Assembly (NCBI GenBank): GCA_023450835.1
Contig: JAEXGM010000250.1
Location: 1 to 62,824, forward strand
Direction: 5' to 3'
Length of the DNA stretch: 62,824 bases
From: Bacillota bacterium
GTDB lineage: Bacteria > Bacillota > Clostridia > Lachnospirales > Lachnospiraceae
The notes under the pieces were generated by a model, which ran no database searches, had not been told where the DNA came from, and saw nothing but the letters and a program-made list of their open reading frames with translations. Made by a program: the position numbers and the translations under genes. Positions 26,456 through 35,505 of this stretch are shown piece by piece. The first letter of the stretch is position 1, and every line of letters begins with the position of its first letter.

Positions 26456-27895
26456 ATGAAAGAAGTGAAAAGAGCAGCTCTGCTGCTGATATTGAGCTTA
26501 AGCCTTATTTTTACGGGCTGCGGGAAAGCAGGAGATACGGCAGGGAATAATGGCAGTACGAAAACAAATGTACCGGCTGCAGAGAGTACCGGAACAGCCG
26601 CACCTGTAGATACTTTAGAAGCCACAAAAGCGGCAGAAGAAACGGAGGCACCGGCAAAAGCGGTAGAAATTGAATTCTGGCACGCCCTGGGAGGCACTTT
26701 GGGAGATACTCTGACAAGCATAATAGATGAATACAATGCTTCTCAAAGTAAATATATAATCAAACCCGTTGTTATCGGAAGTTATTCCGAAATCGATCAG
26801 AAACTCCAGGCAGCTTTCGCCGGAAAGAATGCTCCGGCTCTGGTAGCAGGCGGTTCCCATGATACATTCTACAAAAAAGGCCTGGTAGAAGCCTTTGAAG
26901 ACTATATGCCGGCAGAGTATAATAAGGAGGATATCGTCGGAGGCTTTATGGATGCCGCCGTAAGAGACGGTAAGATGGTGTTTGCACCGGCTTATGGCAC
27001 CTCCCAGGTTCTTTATTATAACAAAGCTGTTCTTACAGAAGCAGGTTACACGGAAGATAATCTGGCTTCCTGGCAGAATTTAGAGGCCATGAAGGATAAG
27101 GCCGTAGGAATTTCCACGAACAAGGACAAGATTGCATACATCTGGGAGCCTATGTGGGGAGAGGGCAATATGATGGATGCTGTCTCCAGTGCCGGCGGTA
27201 AGATTATATCAGACGATGGAAAGACAGTCTTAATCAATGATGATACCTGGGTGGAAGTACTGGACCAGTTCCGTAAATGGATACATGAGGATAAATCCAT
27301 GAAAATCTATTCCGGCGGACAGGGCTGGGAATACTGGTATAAGACTATGGATGATTGGGTGTATGGTAAGTCCCTGGGTTATACCGGTTCCCCCGGAGAT
27401 TATGCCATTGCCCTGGATGCGGTAAATAAAGCGGTAAAAGAAGGGTATAAAAATGAATTTGCCGTTGCCGTACAGCCCGGCTGGAAGGGAAATGCTCCAA
27501 AGCCGTATTTTAGCAGCCTCATGTATTATATACCAAAGAGCAGTAATCTGACAGAGGACCAGAAAAAGGGTGCTGCTGACTTTGTGAACTTTGCGACCAA
27601 TACCAAAAATACCGCAAAATTCTCTATGGGCACAGGATATGTGGCAGTGCGCAAATCCGTGCTGGACCTGCCGGAATACCAGGAGTACTTAAAATCCAAT
27701 CCGGATGCCGATGTTGCATTAAAACAGATAGACCAGTATGCCGTACCGGAATTTGTTGATCCTACCGGCGGTGCAATTATGGAGGCATTAAAGGCAGCGG
27801 TAGACAAGATACAGATTGAGAATGTACCCGCTAAAAAGGCACTGGATGAAGCTCAGAAAAAGGCTCAAAAGGAATTAGACAAGGTAAATAAGTAA
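26456..27895 (+). CDS. Extracellular solute-binding lipoprotein, UgpB-like
   Basis: 479 residues. The lipobox FTGC gives lipidated Cys22, followed by a Thr/Ala/Pro-rich linker. The mature protein begins VEIEFWHALGGTLGDTLTSI, the FWHAxGG start found in UgpB-type (glycerol-3-phosphate and related) binding proteins, and continues with a family 1 fold (YNKAVLTEAGY, PMWGEGNMM, YTGSPGDY). Glycerol-3-phosphate or a glycerophosphodiester is a possible ligand, in keeping with the PHP and HAD hydrolases downstream, but family 1 proteins also bind sugars. TTGGAGGA precedes the start. Confidence 0.88.
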   Translation: MKEVKRAALLLILSLSLIFTGCGKAGDTAGNNGSTKTNVPAAESTGTAAPVDTLEATKAAEETEAPAKAVEIEFWHALGGTLGDTLTSIIDEYNASQSKYIIKPVVIGSYSEIDQKLQAAFAGKNAPALVAGGSHDTFYKKGLVEAFEDYMPAEYNKEDIVGGFMDAAVRDGKMVFAPAYGTSQVLYYNKAVLTEAGYTEDNLASWQNLEAMKDKAVGISTNKDKIAYIWEPMWGEGNMMDAVSSAGGKIISDDGKTVLINDDTWVEVLDQFRKWIHEDKSMKIYSGGQGWEYWYKTMDDWVYGKSLGYTGSPGDYAIALDAVNKAVKEGYKNEFAVAVQPGWKGNAPKPYFSSLMYYIPKSSNLTEDQKKGAADFVNFATNTKNTAKFSMGTGYVAVRKSVLDLPEYQEYLKSNPDADVALKQIDQYAVPEFVDPTGGAIMEALKAAVDKIQIENVPAKKALDEAQKKAQKELDKVNK

Positions 27896-27904
27896 GATTA
27901 TATC

Positions 27905-27946
27905 CCCGGGCGGACTCCCAGGACTGAAACCGCCCGGGAATTTCTT
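27905..27946 (+). terminator. Terminator after the UgpB-like gene
   Basis: CCCGGGCGG pairs perfectly with CCGCCCGGG around a 16-nt loop, followed by AATTTCTT. It probably lowers, rather than stops, transcription into the PHP and HAD genes. Confidence 0.65.
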
Positions 27947-28008
27947 CATGAAATAGAAGAAGAGATTTTCACACACATTGGGAAGGTGTGATTTTAGTAT
28001 AAATTTTA

Positions 28009-28123
28009 GTTTAAGAAATGCATCACATTTTAAAACTTCTTAATTTATGCAGAATCGCAGGCAGACCTGCGATATGCATGGAATTAGAGTGAATTATTGG
28101 AAGCATAATTCATATATGCGGAG
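28009..28123 (+). repeat. Type B leader copy B3, joined to a truncated type A unit
   Basis: Stem 1 is GTTTAAGAAATG with CATTTTAAAAC; stem 2 is ATCGCAGGC with GACCTGCGAT, then ATGCATGG. Immediately after, GTGAATTATTGGAAGCATAATTCA (split here: left arm 28089-28097, right arm 28105-28113) is a type A first hairpin, followed by GCGGAGAAAGG but lacking the second type A stem. The PHP gene starts 19 nt later. Confidence 0.6.
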
Positions 28124-28141
28124 AAAGGCAGGAGCCTACAT

Positions 28142-29602
28142 ATGAATAGAGAAATCTTTATTACCGGGAATATTACACCGGCTTTCTTTGAAATTGATAA
28201 GCCGAAAGAAAGTCTTTGGGTTAAGATAGAAACAGAAGAAAAGATACCTATGACGGTGGCATTGTTTAATCCGGCAGGCGTATTTTGCGGGAATGTCACC
28301 CCTGGAATAGGAAGTTTTATCAGGGAAATCTATATTTCCGGCAAATTGTGCACCTTGACGGGCTTAAGACATGAACTGCTGGGAGGAAAGTACAGTCTTT
28401 TCATCCTTTTTGGCGGGAGCCTTGAAGAAGGGAGCTTTTCTGTAAAATTATCTGTTGAAACAGATGTGGAAAAGAGCTATGATTCTTATTACTGCCACCA
28501 GGAAAAGGGCGATGGGCATCTGTCTTTTAATACCCTTTATGACAGGGAAGAGCGGTACTATAAGGGAGACTTTCATGGACACACCATATTTTCCGATGGC
28601 CATAACAATATAGAAGAAGCGGCAGAAATTCTGGCGGACAGAAAGATGGATTTTATGGCATTTACCGAGCACAATGCGGTGGCCTTTGGAGAAAGGCTTT
28701 CCTCCTGTCTTCTGATACCCTCCATGGAACTGACGCTTCCCATTGGGCATATGAATATTCATGGCATAAAACCAGACACGCTGCTTTATGAGATACTTTG
28801 CATGGCAGCAGCAGATGTCTTGAGAACAGAAGGGGAAGGGGGAGTCAGCTATGATGACCTTTGGAGGGGAGCTGTTAAATTCTTCTCAGAAGGGTCTAAC
28901 TTGTCCTTAAACCATATGTTTCTTACACCCTGGCAGTTTTGTAAGGAGGACTACGACCTGTCGGGACTGGGTACAATAGAAGTAATATGCGACCCTACCT
29001 ATCAGGATTCACCGGCAGCCAATGACAAGGCGGAAGCTTTTCTGGATTTTTTATGGAACAAAGGGCAGCGTTTGTACGGGATTGGAGGCAGTGACAGTCA
29101 TAACCGCAGGGAAGAGCTTTACGAGAATTCCAAAGAACCTTCCATTTACGGTGACCCGGCAACCTATGTTTATTGCAGGGGATTATCAATAGATAATGTA
29201 ATTGATGGCATCAAAAGAGGTAACTGCTATACGGCAAGGTATGTGGAGCTGGATATTTCCATCTGCCAGGGCAGATACCTGCCGGGAGATGAGATAGACA
29301 GTCAGGAGGAGATTGAATACAGGGTAACAGTTCATAATGTTAGAAAGCCCATATACGGAGTATTTCTGCTGAACGGCGGGAAACTAAGGGAAGAGGTTTT
29401 ATCGGAAGGTTCCGAAATGGTATGCCGGATATGTCCCAATGGGAACTGGTGGCTCAGATTTGGAATATATGATGAAGACCGGCATGTCATCTGTTATGTA
29501 AATCCTATATATAAAAGCAGTACAGTCCAAAGTCCAAAGCCGGATTATAAAAAACTATGGGAGGAATTTCGTGAGCAATATGATAAAAGGAATTCTATTT
29601 GA
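28142..29602 (+). CDS. PHP-domain metallohydrolase, CehA/McbA family
   Basis: 486 residues. An N-terminal beta domain (1-140) precedes a PHP catalytic domain: DFHGHTIFSDGH with metal ligands H145 and H147, FTEHNAVAF, PSMELTLPIGHMNIHG, LNHMF, and GGSDSHN near residue 320. A C-terminal Ig-like domain follows. PHP enzymes cleave phosphoesters with a di- or trinuclear metal centre. There is no signal peptide, so it acts in the cytoplasm on something imported. The HAD phosphatase gene overlaps its 3' end by 32 nt, implying tight co-translation. AGGAG lies about 9 nt before the start. Confidence 0.88.
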   Translation: MNREIFITGNITPAFFEIDKPKESLWVKIETEEKIPMTVALFNPAGVFCGNVTPGIGSFIREIYISGKLCTLTGLRHELLGGKYSLFILFGGSLEEGSFSVKLSVETDVEKSYDSYYCHQEKGDGHLSFNTLYDREERYYKGDFHGHTIFSDGHNNIEEAAEILADRKMDFMAFTEHNAVAFGERLSSCLLIPSMELTLPIGHMNIHGIKPDTLLYEILCMAAADVLRTEGEGGVSYDDLWRGAVKFFSEGSNLSLNHMFLTPWQFCKEDYDLSGLGTIEVICDPTYQDSPAANDKAEAFLDFLWNKGQRLYGIGGSDSHNRREELYENSKEPSIYGDPATYVYCRGLSIDNVIDGIKRGNCYTARYVELDISICQGRYLPGDEIDSQEEIEYRVTVHNVRKPIYGVFLLNGGKLREEVLSEGSEMVCRICPNGNWWLRFGIYDEDRHVICYVNPIYKSSTVQSPKPDYKKLWEEFREQYDKRNSI

Positions 29603-30290
29603 CAAGGATGGAACCTTGATTGAATTCAGAGATTACTGGCATGTGGTAATATCGAGACTATTTGCCATATTAGAAAAGAAATATAAATTAAAGCCTGAAA
29701 CAGTGCTTTTACTAAAGGAAATATCAGGATATCTGCCGGACGGCTTCCAGAAGGAGAGCATAATACAATATGCTGCCACTTCCCAGATTATAGCCAGTTG
29801 GAATGAAATCATTAAACGGGAAGAAGGAAAAACACCGGGAAGGGAGAAACTCTTTGCTTTATTTGAAGAAGTTGCCCTTTCGGAAGATATAGAAATTCGC
29901 AGCCTGCCGGGTGTGAACAGACTTTTGCCCTATCTGAAAGAGAAAGGATATTTGCTTGGCATAGCAACTGCAGACAGCAGAAAATCTGCTGTCCATTCTC
30001 TTGGAAGAGCCGGGCTGCTTGAGTATTTTGATTATATCGGCTGCAATGAAGATAATACCCAGGCCAAGCCGTCTCCCCAGATGGCATATACCTTTTGCAG
30101 CCAGGCCGGGATAAAGACCGAAGAACTGCTTATTGTAGGAGACAGTGTAACGGACATGGAATTTGCTGAAAATGCCGGTGCGTCTTTTGCCGGATTACTG
30201 ACGGAATATAATAATCACGCAAGGATAGAAGAATTAACTGCTATTACAGTAGTGACTATTGATGAAATTATTGAAAAATATCATTTATAA
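29571..30290 (+). CDS. HAD-superfamily phosphatase, Gph-like
   Basis: 239 residues. Motif I is GILFDKDGTLIEF (nucleophile D11, acid/base D13), motif II GIATADS, motif III KPSPQM, and motif IV IVGDSVTDMEFAENAGA, with a helical cap between motifs I and II, as in phosphoglycolate-phosphatase-like enzymes. GTG at 29571 is chosen because GGGAGG lies 8 nt upstream; this overlaps the PHP gene. It probably dephosphorylates a product of the PHP enzyme. Confidence 0.88.
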   Translation: MSNMIKGILFDKDGTLIEFRDYWHVVISRLFAILEKKYKLKPETVLLLKEISGYLPDGFQKESIIQYAATSQIIASWNEIIKREEGKTPGREKLFALFEEVALSEDIEIRSLPGVNRLLPYLKEKGYLLGIATADSRKSAVHSLGRAGLLEYFDYIGCNEDNTQAKPSPQMAYTFCSQAGIKTEELLIVGDSVTDMEFAENAGASFAGLLTEYNNHARIEELTAITVVTIDEIIEKYHL

Positions 30291-30415
30291 GTGAATGCAT
30301 TGCAGGCCGCTTCTGTTATACTTAAGTTGCATGTCAGTTATGACAAGAAGGCTATTTATTGCCTTAATTTAATAGGATAACATGAGCACCAAAGCCTTGT
30401 TTTAATATGAACACA

Positions 30416-30493
30416 GGCAAGTTGGACAAACCAGAAAGAGCTCATGCGCCTTGGAACCAGCGCATGAGCTCTTTCTGGTTTGTTCAACTTGCC
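30416..30493. repeat. 34-bp inverted repeat (very long hairpin)
   Basis: The left arm 30416-30449 and right arm 30460-30493 are complementary at 33 of 34 positions around the loop CTTGGAACCA. There is no T-run and no ORF. It lies between the HAD and MFS genes, and its length is well beyond a terminator's needs. Confidence 0.75.
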
Positions 30494-30544
30494 GTCCCAT
30501 TGAGAAAGACTAGTTTTTGGACCCTCAGATCATAGAATATCTGC

Positions 30545-30591
30545 ACTGCCCTCAGACAAAAAGAAACTGTCTTGAGGGCAGTTTCTTTTTG
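30545..30591 (+). promoter_or_regulatory. Interleaved hairpins, attenuator- or terminator-like
   Basis: Two stems compete. ACTGCCCTCAGAC (30545-30557) pairs with GTCTTGAGGGCAGT (30569-30582, one bulge), followed by TTCTTTTTG, a terminator. CAAAAAGAAACTG (30557-30569) pairs perfectly with CAGTTTCTTTTTG (30579-30591). The second stem consumes the T-run and part of the first. The order A-B-A'-B' makes them exclusive, or a pseudoknot. It sits 134 nt before the MFS start. Confidence 0.6.
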
Positions 30592-30724
30592 TAAATTTGC
30601 ACAAAAAAATATTCAAACTTAGTTTATAAAGTAAGTTTACAAACAAGATTGTTTATTATATACTTTTGATAATGAAAAGCAAAGAACCTAAGAATAATTG
30701 GCAGCGCCAGGAGAACCAGATTAT

Positions 30725-31915
30725 ATGTCCAGTCAAAAAGAAATTCTTAAATTACTAGCAGTTAACACGGTGCTGTGGTCGGTTATGGCGTTATATTCCC
30801 CTTTTATGGGCGCTTTTTACACAAAGCAGGGGATTAGCAATACTCAGATAGGAATGCTTTCGGCCATCGGACCTTTGGCAGCTCTTTTTGTCCAGCCCGT
30901 TTGGGGAATCATGAGCGATAAGATTGGAAAGAGGAGAAATGTTCTGATATTTATTGTATTCGGCAGCAGCCTTGCCATTCTAAGCTACCGGATACATTCG
31001 GGCTTTCTGTATTTTCTGGTATGTACCGTGCTCCTAACCTCTTTTAGTACTGCAATTATACCTCTGTGCGATGCTATTGTTACGAACCTTACCAGAAAAA
31101 ATAAGGTTAATTTCGCATTTATAAGAATAGGCGGTACCGTAGGATATGCTATTACGGTTTTTATTATCGGCAACCTGGTAAAGCGGGATATTGAACGTAT
31201 CTTCCTGTTTGGTTGTACCGGTTTTCTGCTGTTACTATTTTTTCTCTTATTGCTGCCCAATGAACAGATGCCAAAAAAAGAGAAAGCGAAGCTGCCGGCA
31301 AAGGAAAAGGTGTTCACAAATTATCAGATACGTTTTGTTTTATTATTTGCTTTCCTGTTGCAGCTTGGCCTTACTTTCTGCGGAACTTATTACGGAGTTT
31401 ACGTTATTAAACTTGGATACAGTGCTTCTATCTTAGGGATATCCAGCAGTATTTCAGCCCTTAGTGAGATACCGGTATTATTATTGATTAATAGATTTAT
31501 TAAGAAGTTCGGCCCGGTAAATATTCTGGCCTTTTCCGTTGCCATGGTCGCTTTAAGACTTATCTTTGCTGCCAGCGGCATACTGCCTCTTATGTTGATG
31601 TCACAGCTGTTGCAAAGTGTTACCTATATGACCTGTTACTACAGTTGTGTAATGTTTATCAGTGAAAATGTGGCGGAAGGGAAGCTCTCTCAAGGGCAGA
31701 GTATATTAGCCATGGTGCAGACGGGTCTTGGTTCTACCCTGGGAAGTCTTCTGGGAGGAGCTATGACAGAGCAATTTGGAATAAAGCATTCCTTCTTTGT
31801 GCTGGCAGGAGCAATAGCTGTAATATCTGTGCTGAATTTCTTTCTGCTTCGTATGGACAGTAAACGGAGAAGGATACAGGAAGCAGAAGCTAGTGTGAAT
31901 TATAGGGAGGCATAG
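30725..31915 (+). CDS. MFS transporter
   Basis: 396 residues with twelve predicted helices. The N-terminal helix pair and the loop WGIMSDKIGKRRN (the MFS motif between helices 2 and 3) are clear, and the second half carries FISENVAEGKLSQGQS. It resembles the MFS_1-like (LacY/nucleoside-porter-like) subgroup; the substrate is unknown. ATG at 30725 has AGGAG 11 nt upstream. It precedes the aldolase/kinase/isomerase operon on the same strand and may import that pathway's sugar. Confidence 0.85.
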   Translation: MSSQKEILKLLAVNTVLWSVMALYSPFMGAFYTKQGISNTQIGMLSAIGPLAALFVQPVWGIMSDKIGKRRNVLIFIVFGSSLAILSYRIHSGFLYFLVCTVLLTSFSTAIIPLCDAIVTNLTRKNKVNFAFIRIGGTVGYAITVFIIGNLVKRDIERIFLFGCTGFLLLLFFLLLLPNEQMPKKEKAKLPAKEKVFTNYQIRFVLLFAFLLQLGLTFCGTYYGVYVIKLGYSASILGISSSISALSEIPVLLLINRFIKKFGPVNILAFSVAMVALRLIFAASGILPLMLMSQLLQSVTYMTCYYSCVMFISENVAEGKLSQGQSILAMVQTGLGSTLGSLLGGAMTEQFGIKHSFFVLAGAIAVISVLNFFLLRMDSKRRRIQEAEASVNYREA

Positions 31916-31973
31916 TTAGTGGGGCAATTTGAGTTTATTAAAGCGCAAATGGCAGCAAGGTTTGAAAGGTACA

Positions 31974-32206
31974 TAGCGTGAATTATTGAAAGGCATAATT
32001 CACACACAAGATTGTGCCTGTGTAATCCCCGGCACAATCTTACGGCGTGTCGGAAAGGGCATTGATGTTAGTGTGAAAATGAAAGGACAACTTTCACATC
32101 CGACATCAAGTGGCCTATGGCCAAATGTTCGTTAGTGTGAAAACGAAAGGACAATCTTCACATCCGATACCAATTGGCCTTACGGACAAATATCCGTTAG
32201 TGTTGT
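31974..32206 (+). repeat. Type A structured repeat, copy R3 (one 95-nt and two ~64-nt units)
   Basis: Unit starts lie at 31975, 32070 and 32134, ending at 32199. The long unit has GTGAATTAT paired with ATAATTCAC, then AAGATTGTGCC paired perfectly with GGCACAATCTT around the conserved loop region. The short units end in TGGCC..CAAATGTTCGTTAG and variants. Arm bases differ from other copies on both sides at once. It fills most of the gap between the MFS and aldolase genes. Confidence 0.8.
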
Positions 32207-32256
32207 AAGATAGTTTTATAAAAATAATCAACAGATAGACGAAGGAGAGGTAGTTT

Positions 32257-33111
32257 ATGTCAAGTATCAGGGTAAGAGAACTGTTGGAGCATGCAACAAA
32301 GCACAAATACGGCGTACCGGCAATCAATGTTTTTAACTACGAGTCGGTGAAGTGGGCCATTGAAGCGGCAGAGAGTGAGAAGCTTCCTATTATCATTCAG
32401 GTATATCCTGGATTTCGGGACCATATCAATCTTAAATACATCGCTGATTTTGCTAAAGATATGGCGGCAAAGGCCACTGTCCCGGTAGCGGTTCACCTGG
32501 ATCACTCCAATACCTTTGAAGTTGCGGTTGCGGGAATCCGTGACGGATTTCCCTCCATTATGTTAGACGGTTCATCTCTTCCTTTTGAAGAGAATACTCA
32601 GTTAACAAGTGATGTAATCAAGGTGGCCAAGGTCTTTGATATTGATGTGGAGGCCGAACTTGGCCATGTAGGAAGCGGCTCAAAACTGGAGGATATTGTA
32701 GATTCCAGTAATTATACTTCTGTCAGTCAGGCGGTGGAATTCGTAGAAAGAACAGGCTGCGATTCTCTGGCAGTTGCCGTTGGCAATGCTCATGGGGTTT
32801 ATATCAAGGAGCCGAAGCTGGATTTTGAGAGAATGAATGAGATTCGCTGCAGCCTATCCATTCCTCTTGTACTTCATGGCTGCTCCGATATACCAAATGA
32901 CCAGATTCAAAAAAGTGTAAATCTTGGCTTCAGTAAATTTAACATTGCAACAGAATATGACAGGGCAATTTATCAGTCAATCTGTGCAAATGTGAATCCA
33001 GAGGAGAATAAGGGCTCTTTCTTCAGACTTCAAAGCATTGCTTCAGAGGAAATTAAGGGCTTTGTAGTGCGCAAATTAAGATTGTTGAATCCCAATAACT
33101 ATTCTCTGTAG
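32257..33111 (+). CDS. Class II (Zn) ketose-bisphosphate aldolase family protein
   Basis: 284 residues, TIM barrel. Zn-binding and active-site stretches include VHLDHSNTFE, EAELGHVGSG, VGNAHGVY and LVLHGCSD, as in fructose-bisphosphate, tagatose-bisphosphate and related class II aldolases. It would split a ketose-1-phosphate or bisphosphate into two three-carbon units. AAGGAGAGG precedes the start, and the PfkB kinase follows 8 nt after the stop. Context suggests a dedicated sugar pathway rather than central glycolysis. Confidence 0.92.
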   Translation: MSSIRVRELLEHATKHKYGVPAINVFNYESVKWAIEAAESEKLPIIIQVYPGFRDHINLKYIADFAKDMAAKATVPVAVHLDHSNTFEVAVAGIRDGFPSIMLDGSSLPFEENTQLTSDVIKVAKVFDIDVEAELGHVGSGSKLEDIVDSSNYTSVSQAVEFVERTGCDSLAVAVGNAHGVYIKEPKLDFERMNEIRCSLSIPLVLHGCSDIPNDQIQKSVNLGFSKFNIATEYDRAIYQSICANVNPEENKGSFFRLQSIASEEIKGFVVRKLRLLNPNNYSL

Positions 33112-33119
33112 AGCGGGCG

Positions 33120-34088
33120 GTGAGACCATTGAGATTCGATCTGATAGGAATGGACAGTCCTTGTGTGGACCTGGCGGTTAACGTGGAACAAATTCCGGAA
33201 CCGAACCATGGAGAACCTATAAGGAATGTAAGCTGGCAGGGAGGCGGTAAGGTAGCGACAGGACTTGTTGCCGCCGCAAGACTTGGAGCAAAGACAGCGA
33301 TAATCGGTAATACCGGCACAGATATCTACGGGGCTTTTATTGAGGCAGACTTTATACGGCATGGGATAGATACGAAGTATCTCTTAAAAAGAGAGGGTAA
33401 GACCAGCCATTTTGATATTGTAATCAGCGATAAAAAGACCGGCGGAAGAAATATTCTTTATTATCCCGGAAGTGCGAAGGCTATGACGGAAGAGGAGCTT
33501 CCGCTGCATTACTTACAGGGCATTAAGTATTTTTATATAGCAAGGTTAGATGAAATCACAAGAAGAGCAGCAAAGTTCGCAAAGGCTTCAGGGGCAAAGA
33601 TACTGATAGATGCCGATTCCGGGCTGAATAATTTAACAGAACACTTAGGCTTAATTGATATACTTATTGGCTCGGAATTTATATACAACAGTTTATTTTC
33701 AGACTCCGATTATGAAAAAAACTGCAGGACATTAAAAGAAAAAGGGCCTGAGACGGTAATCTTTACCTTTGGAGAAAAGGGGCTTGTGGGTGTTTCAGAA
33801 GAAGGATACTTTGAGATACCGGCCTTTCAGGTGGAGGCGGTTGATACGGTAGGAGCAGGGGATGTCTTTCACGGTGCATTTGCAGCAGGGCTTTTAGAGA
33901 ACTTAAGTGCAAAGGAAGCAGCAAGATTTGCCGCCGCTGTTTCAGCAATCAAATGTACCCGTATCGGAGGCAGAGCCGGCATACCGGATAGAGCTACTGT
34001 AAGAAAGTTTATGGAGACAGGCATTATTGATTACACGGAAATAAACACAAGGGTCGAATTCTATCAAAGGGGGATTGAGCATGTATAA
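33120..34088 (+). CDS. PfkB-family sugar kinase
   Basis: About 322 residues. The ribokinase-fold signatures are present: SWQGGGKVATGLVAAARLG near the N-terminus and DTVGAGDVFHGAF near residue 242, with the catalytic Asp in GAGD. It should phosphorylate a ketose or ketose phosphate made by the adjacent isomerase. The start is uncertain: GTG at 33120 or TTG at 33129, the latter better spaced from GGTGAG. Its stop overlaps the isomerase start by 8 nt, indicating translational coupling. Confidence 0.9.
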   Translation: MRPLRFDLIGMDSPCVDLAVNVEQIPEPNHGEPIRNVSWQGGGKVATGLVAAARLGAKTAIIGNTGTDIYGAFIEADFIRHGIDTKYLLKREGKTSHFDIVISDKKTGGRNILYYPGSAKAMTEEELPLHYLQGIKYFYIARLDEITRRAAKFAKASGAKILIDADSGLNNLTEHLGLIDILIGSEFIYNSLFSDSDYEKNCRTLKEKGPETVIFTFGEKGLVGVSEEGYFEIPAFQVEAVDTVGAGDVFHGAFAAGLLENLSAKEAARFAAAVSAIKCTRIGGRAGIPDRATVRKFMETGIIDYTEINTRVEFYQRGIEHV

Positions 34089-35469
34089 GCAATCGGTAGT
34101 ATTGGGAGTGGTTCCGGTTAAAAGAGGCTTCTTAAGCATGGAAGAAGCACGAAGGCAAAAGGATAAATTCATGAAGGTAATACGGGGCGTGAAGCCGGAT
34201 ACCGTAAAAATCGTAGATGTGGATGATTTGTCCGAAAACGGAATCATGTGGGAGCTTGATAAAGTACCTTCCGTTATCAGTAAGTTAAAGGCTAACGGAA
34301 TAGATGCTTTGTTCATTCCCTTCTGTGATTTCGGAGAGGAGCAGGTGGTCGCTGAAATTGCAAGAGCATTTGATATTCCTGTTCTGATCTGGGGAGCCAG
34401 GGATGAAAGACCTAACACTTTGGAGTCAAGAGGAAGGGATACCCAATGCGGTATGTTTGCAGCTACCAAGGTGCTTAGCCGTTATGGGGTAAAATACAGT
34501 TATATCTATAACTGTGAGACAGAAAGTCCGGAATTTGAGAAGGGCTATGAGAATTTTATTCGTGCTGCGGCGGTTATAAAGGCTCTGAAAGGCTTAAGGG
34601 TCGCCAAGATCGGAGAACGTCCGGGACCATTTATGAGTGTAATGACAAACGATGCCAACCTGATGAAACGCTTTGGTATAACGGTAGTTCCCCTTTCCCC
34701 TTTTAGAATTGCGGAGACGGCGACAAAACTGATAAAAGAACAGACAGAAGAGTTTGCAGCTTATTACAAGGAATTGACCGGACGGATGGATTGCAGCTCT
34801 ATGAAGGCAGAAGAAATAGAAAAAGCAGCGGCAATGAAATTGGCAGTGAAAAAGCACATGGAAGAAAATCACTGCAGTGTGGGCGCCTTTGAATGCTGGT
34901 CTGCTTTTCCGGGATTAATCGGAATCTGTCCCTGCGTTGCACTGGGAGAATTGGCAGATGAAGGCATGCCTTTAGCCTGTGAAACCGATGTAAACGGGGC
35001 AATTACCATGGCAATACTTAGAGCCTGTGACCTGTATGAGAATGCTGAATTTCTGGCAGACCTTACAATACGCCATCCGGAAAATGAAAACGGCGAACTT
35101 TTATGGCACTGCGGTCCCTTTCCCTATTCTCTAAAAGCAAAGGACAGTCCGGCAAATCTGGTAAATGCCCAGGAACAGTTTGAACTTAAGCAGGGAGACC
35201 TGACAATCTGCCGATTTGATGAGCTTGACGGCAAGTACTCTTTGTTCGCCGGTGAGGCAAAGACAACTACAGGTCCAAAGACCAGCGGCACCTATGTATG
35301 GATGGAGGTAGATAACTGGAAGCGATGGGAAGAAAAGCTTATGTTTGGACCTTATATTCATCATGTAGGCGGAGTGTACGGCAAATATCTTCCTGTATTA
35401 AGGGAAGCAGCCCGTTATCTTGGAGTAGAATTTGACGATGCTCATAAAGAAGGTATTCACAGTCTGTAG
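34081..35469 (+). CDS. L-fucose/L-arabinose isomerase family protein
   Basis: 462 residues. VIWGARDERPN, FECWSAFPGLIGICPCVALGELADEG, ACETDVNGAI and the C-terminal GGVYGKY..LGVEFDD fit the FucI/AraA-like fold, with metal-binding Glu/Asp in ACETDVNGA. It should interconvert an aldose and ketose at the head of the pathway; the substrate is not inferable. It starts at ATG 34081 (AAGGGGG upstream), overlapping the kinase stop, and is followed after 36 nt by a small cupin. Confidence 0.87.
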   Translation: MYKQSVVLGVVPVKRGFLSMEEARRQKDKFMKVIRGVKPDTVKIVDVDDLSENGIMWELDKVPSVISKLKANGIDALFIPFCDFGEEQVVAEIARAFDIPVLIWGARDERPNTLESRGRDTQCGMFAATKVLSRYGVKYSYIYNCETESPEFEKGYENFIRAAAVIKALKGLRVAKIGERPGPFMSVMTNDANLMKRFGITVVPLSPFRIAETATKLIKEQTEEFAAYYKELTGRMDCSSMKAEEIEKAAAMKLAVKKHMEENHCSVGAFECWSAFPGLIGICPCVALGELADEGMPLACETDVNGAITMAILRACDLYENAEFLADLTIRHPENENGELLWHCGPFPYSLKAKDSPANLVNAQEQFELKQGDLTICRFDELDGKYSLFAGEAKTTTGPKTSGTYVWMEVDNWKRWEEKLMFGPYIHHVGGVYGKYLPVLREAARYLGVEFDDAHKEGIHSL

Positions 35470-35505
35470 AATCAGGGGTGAAATATCCAAACAAAGGAGA
35501 TATCC

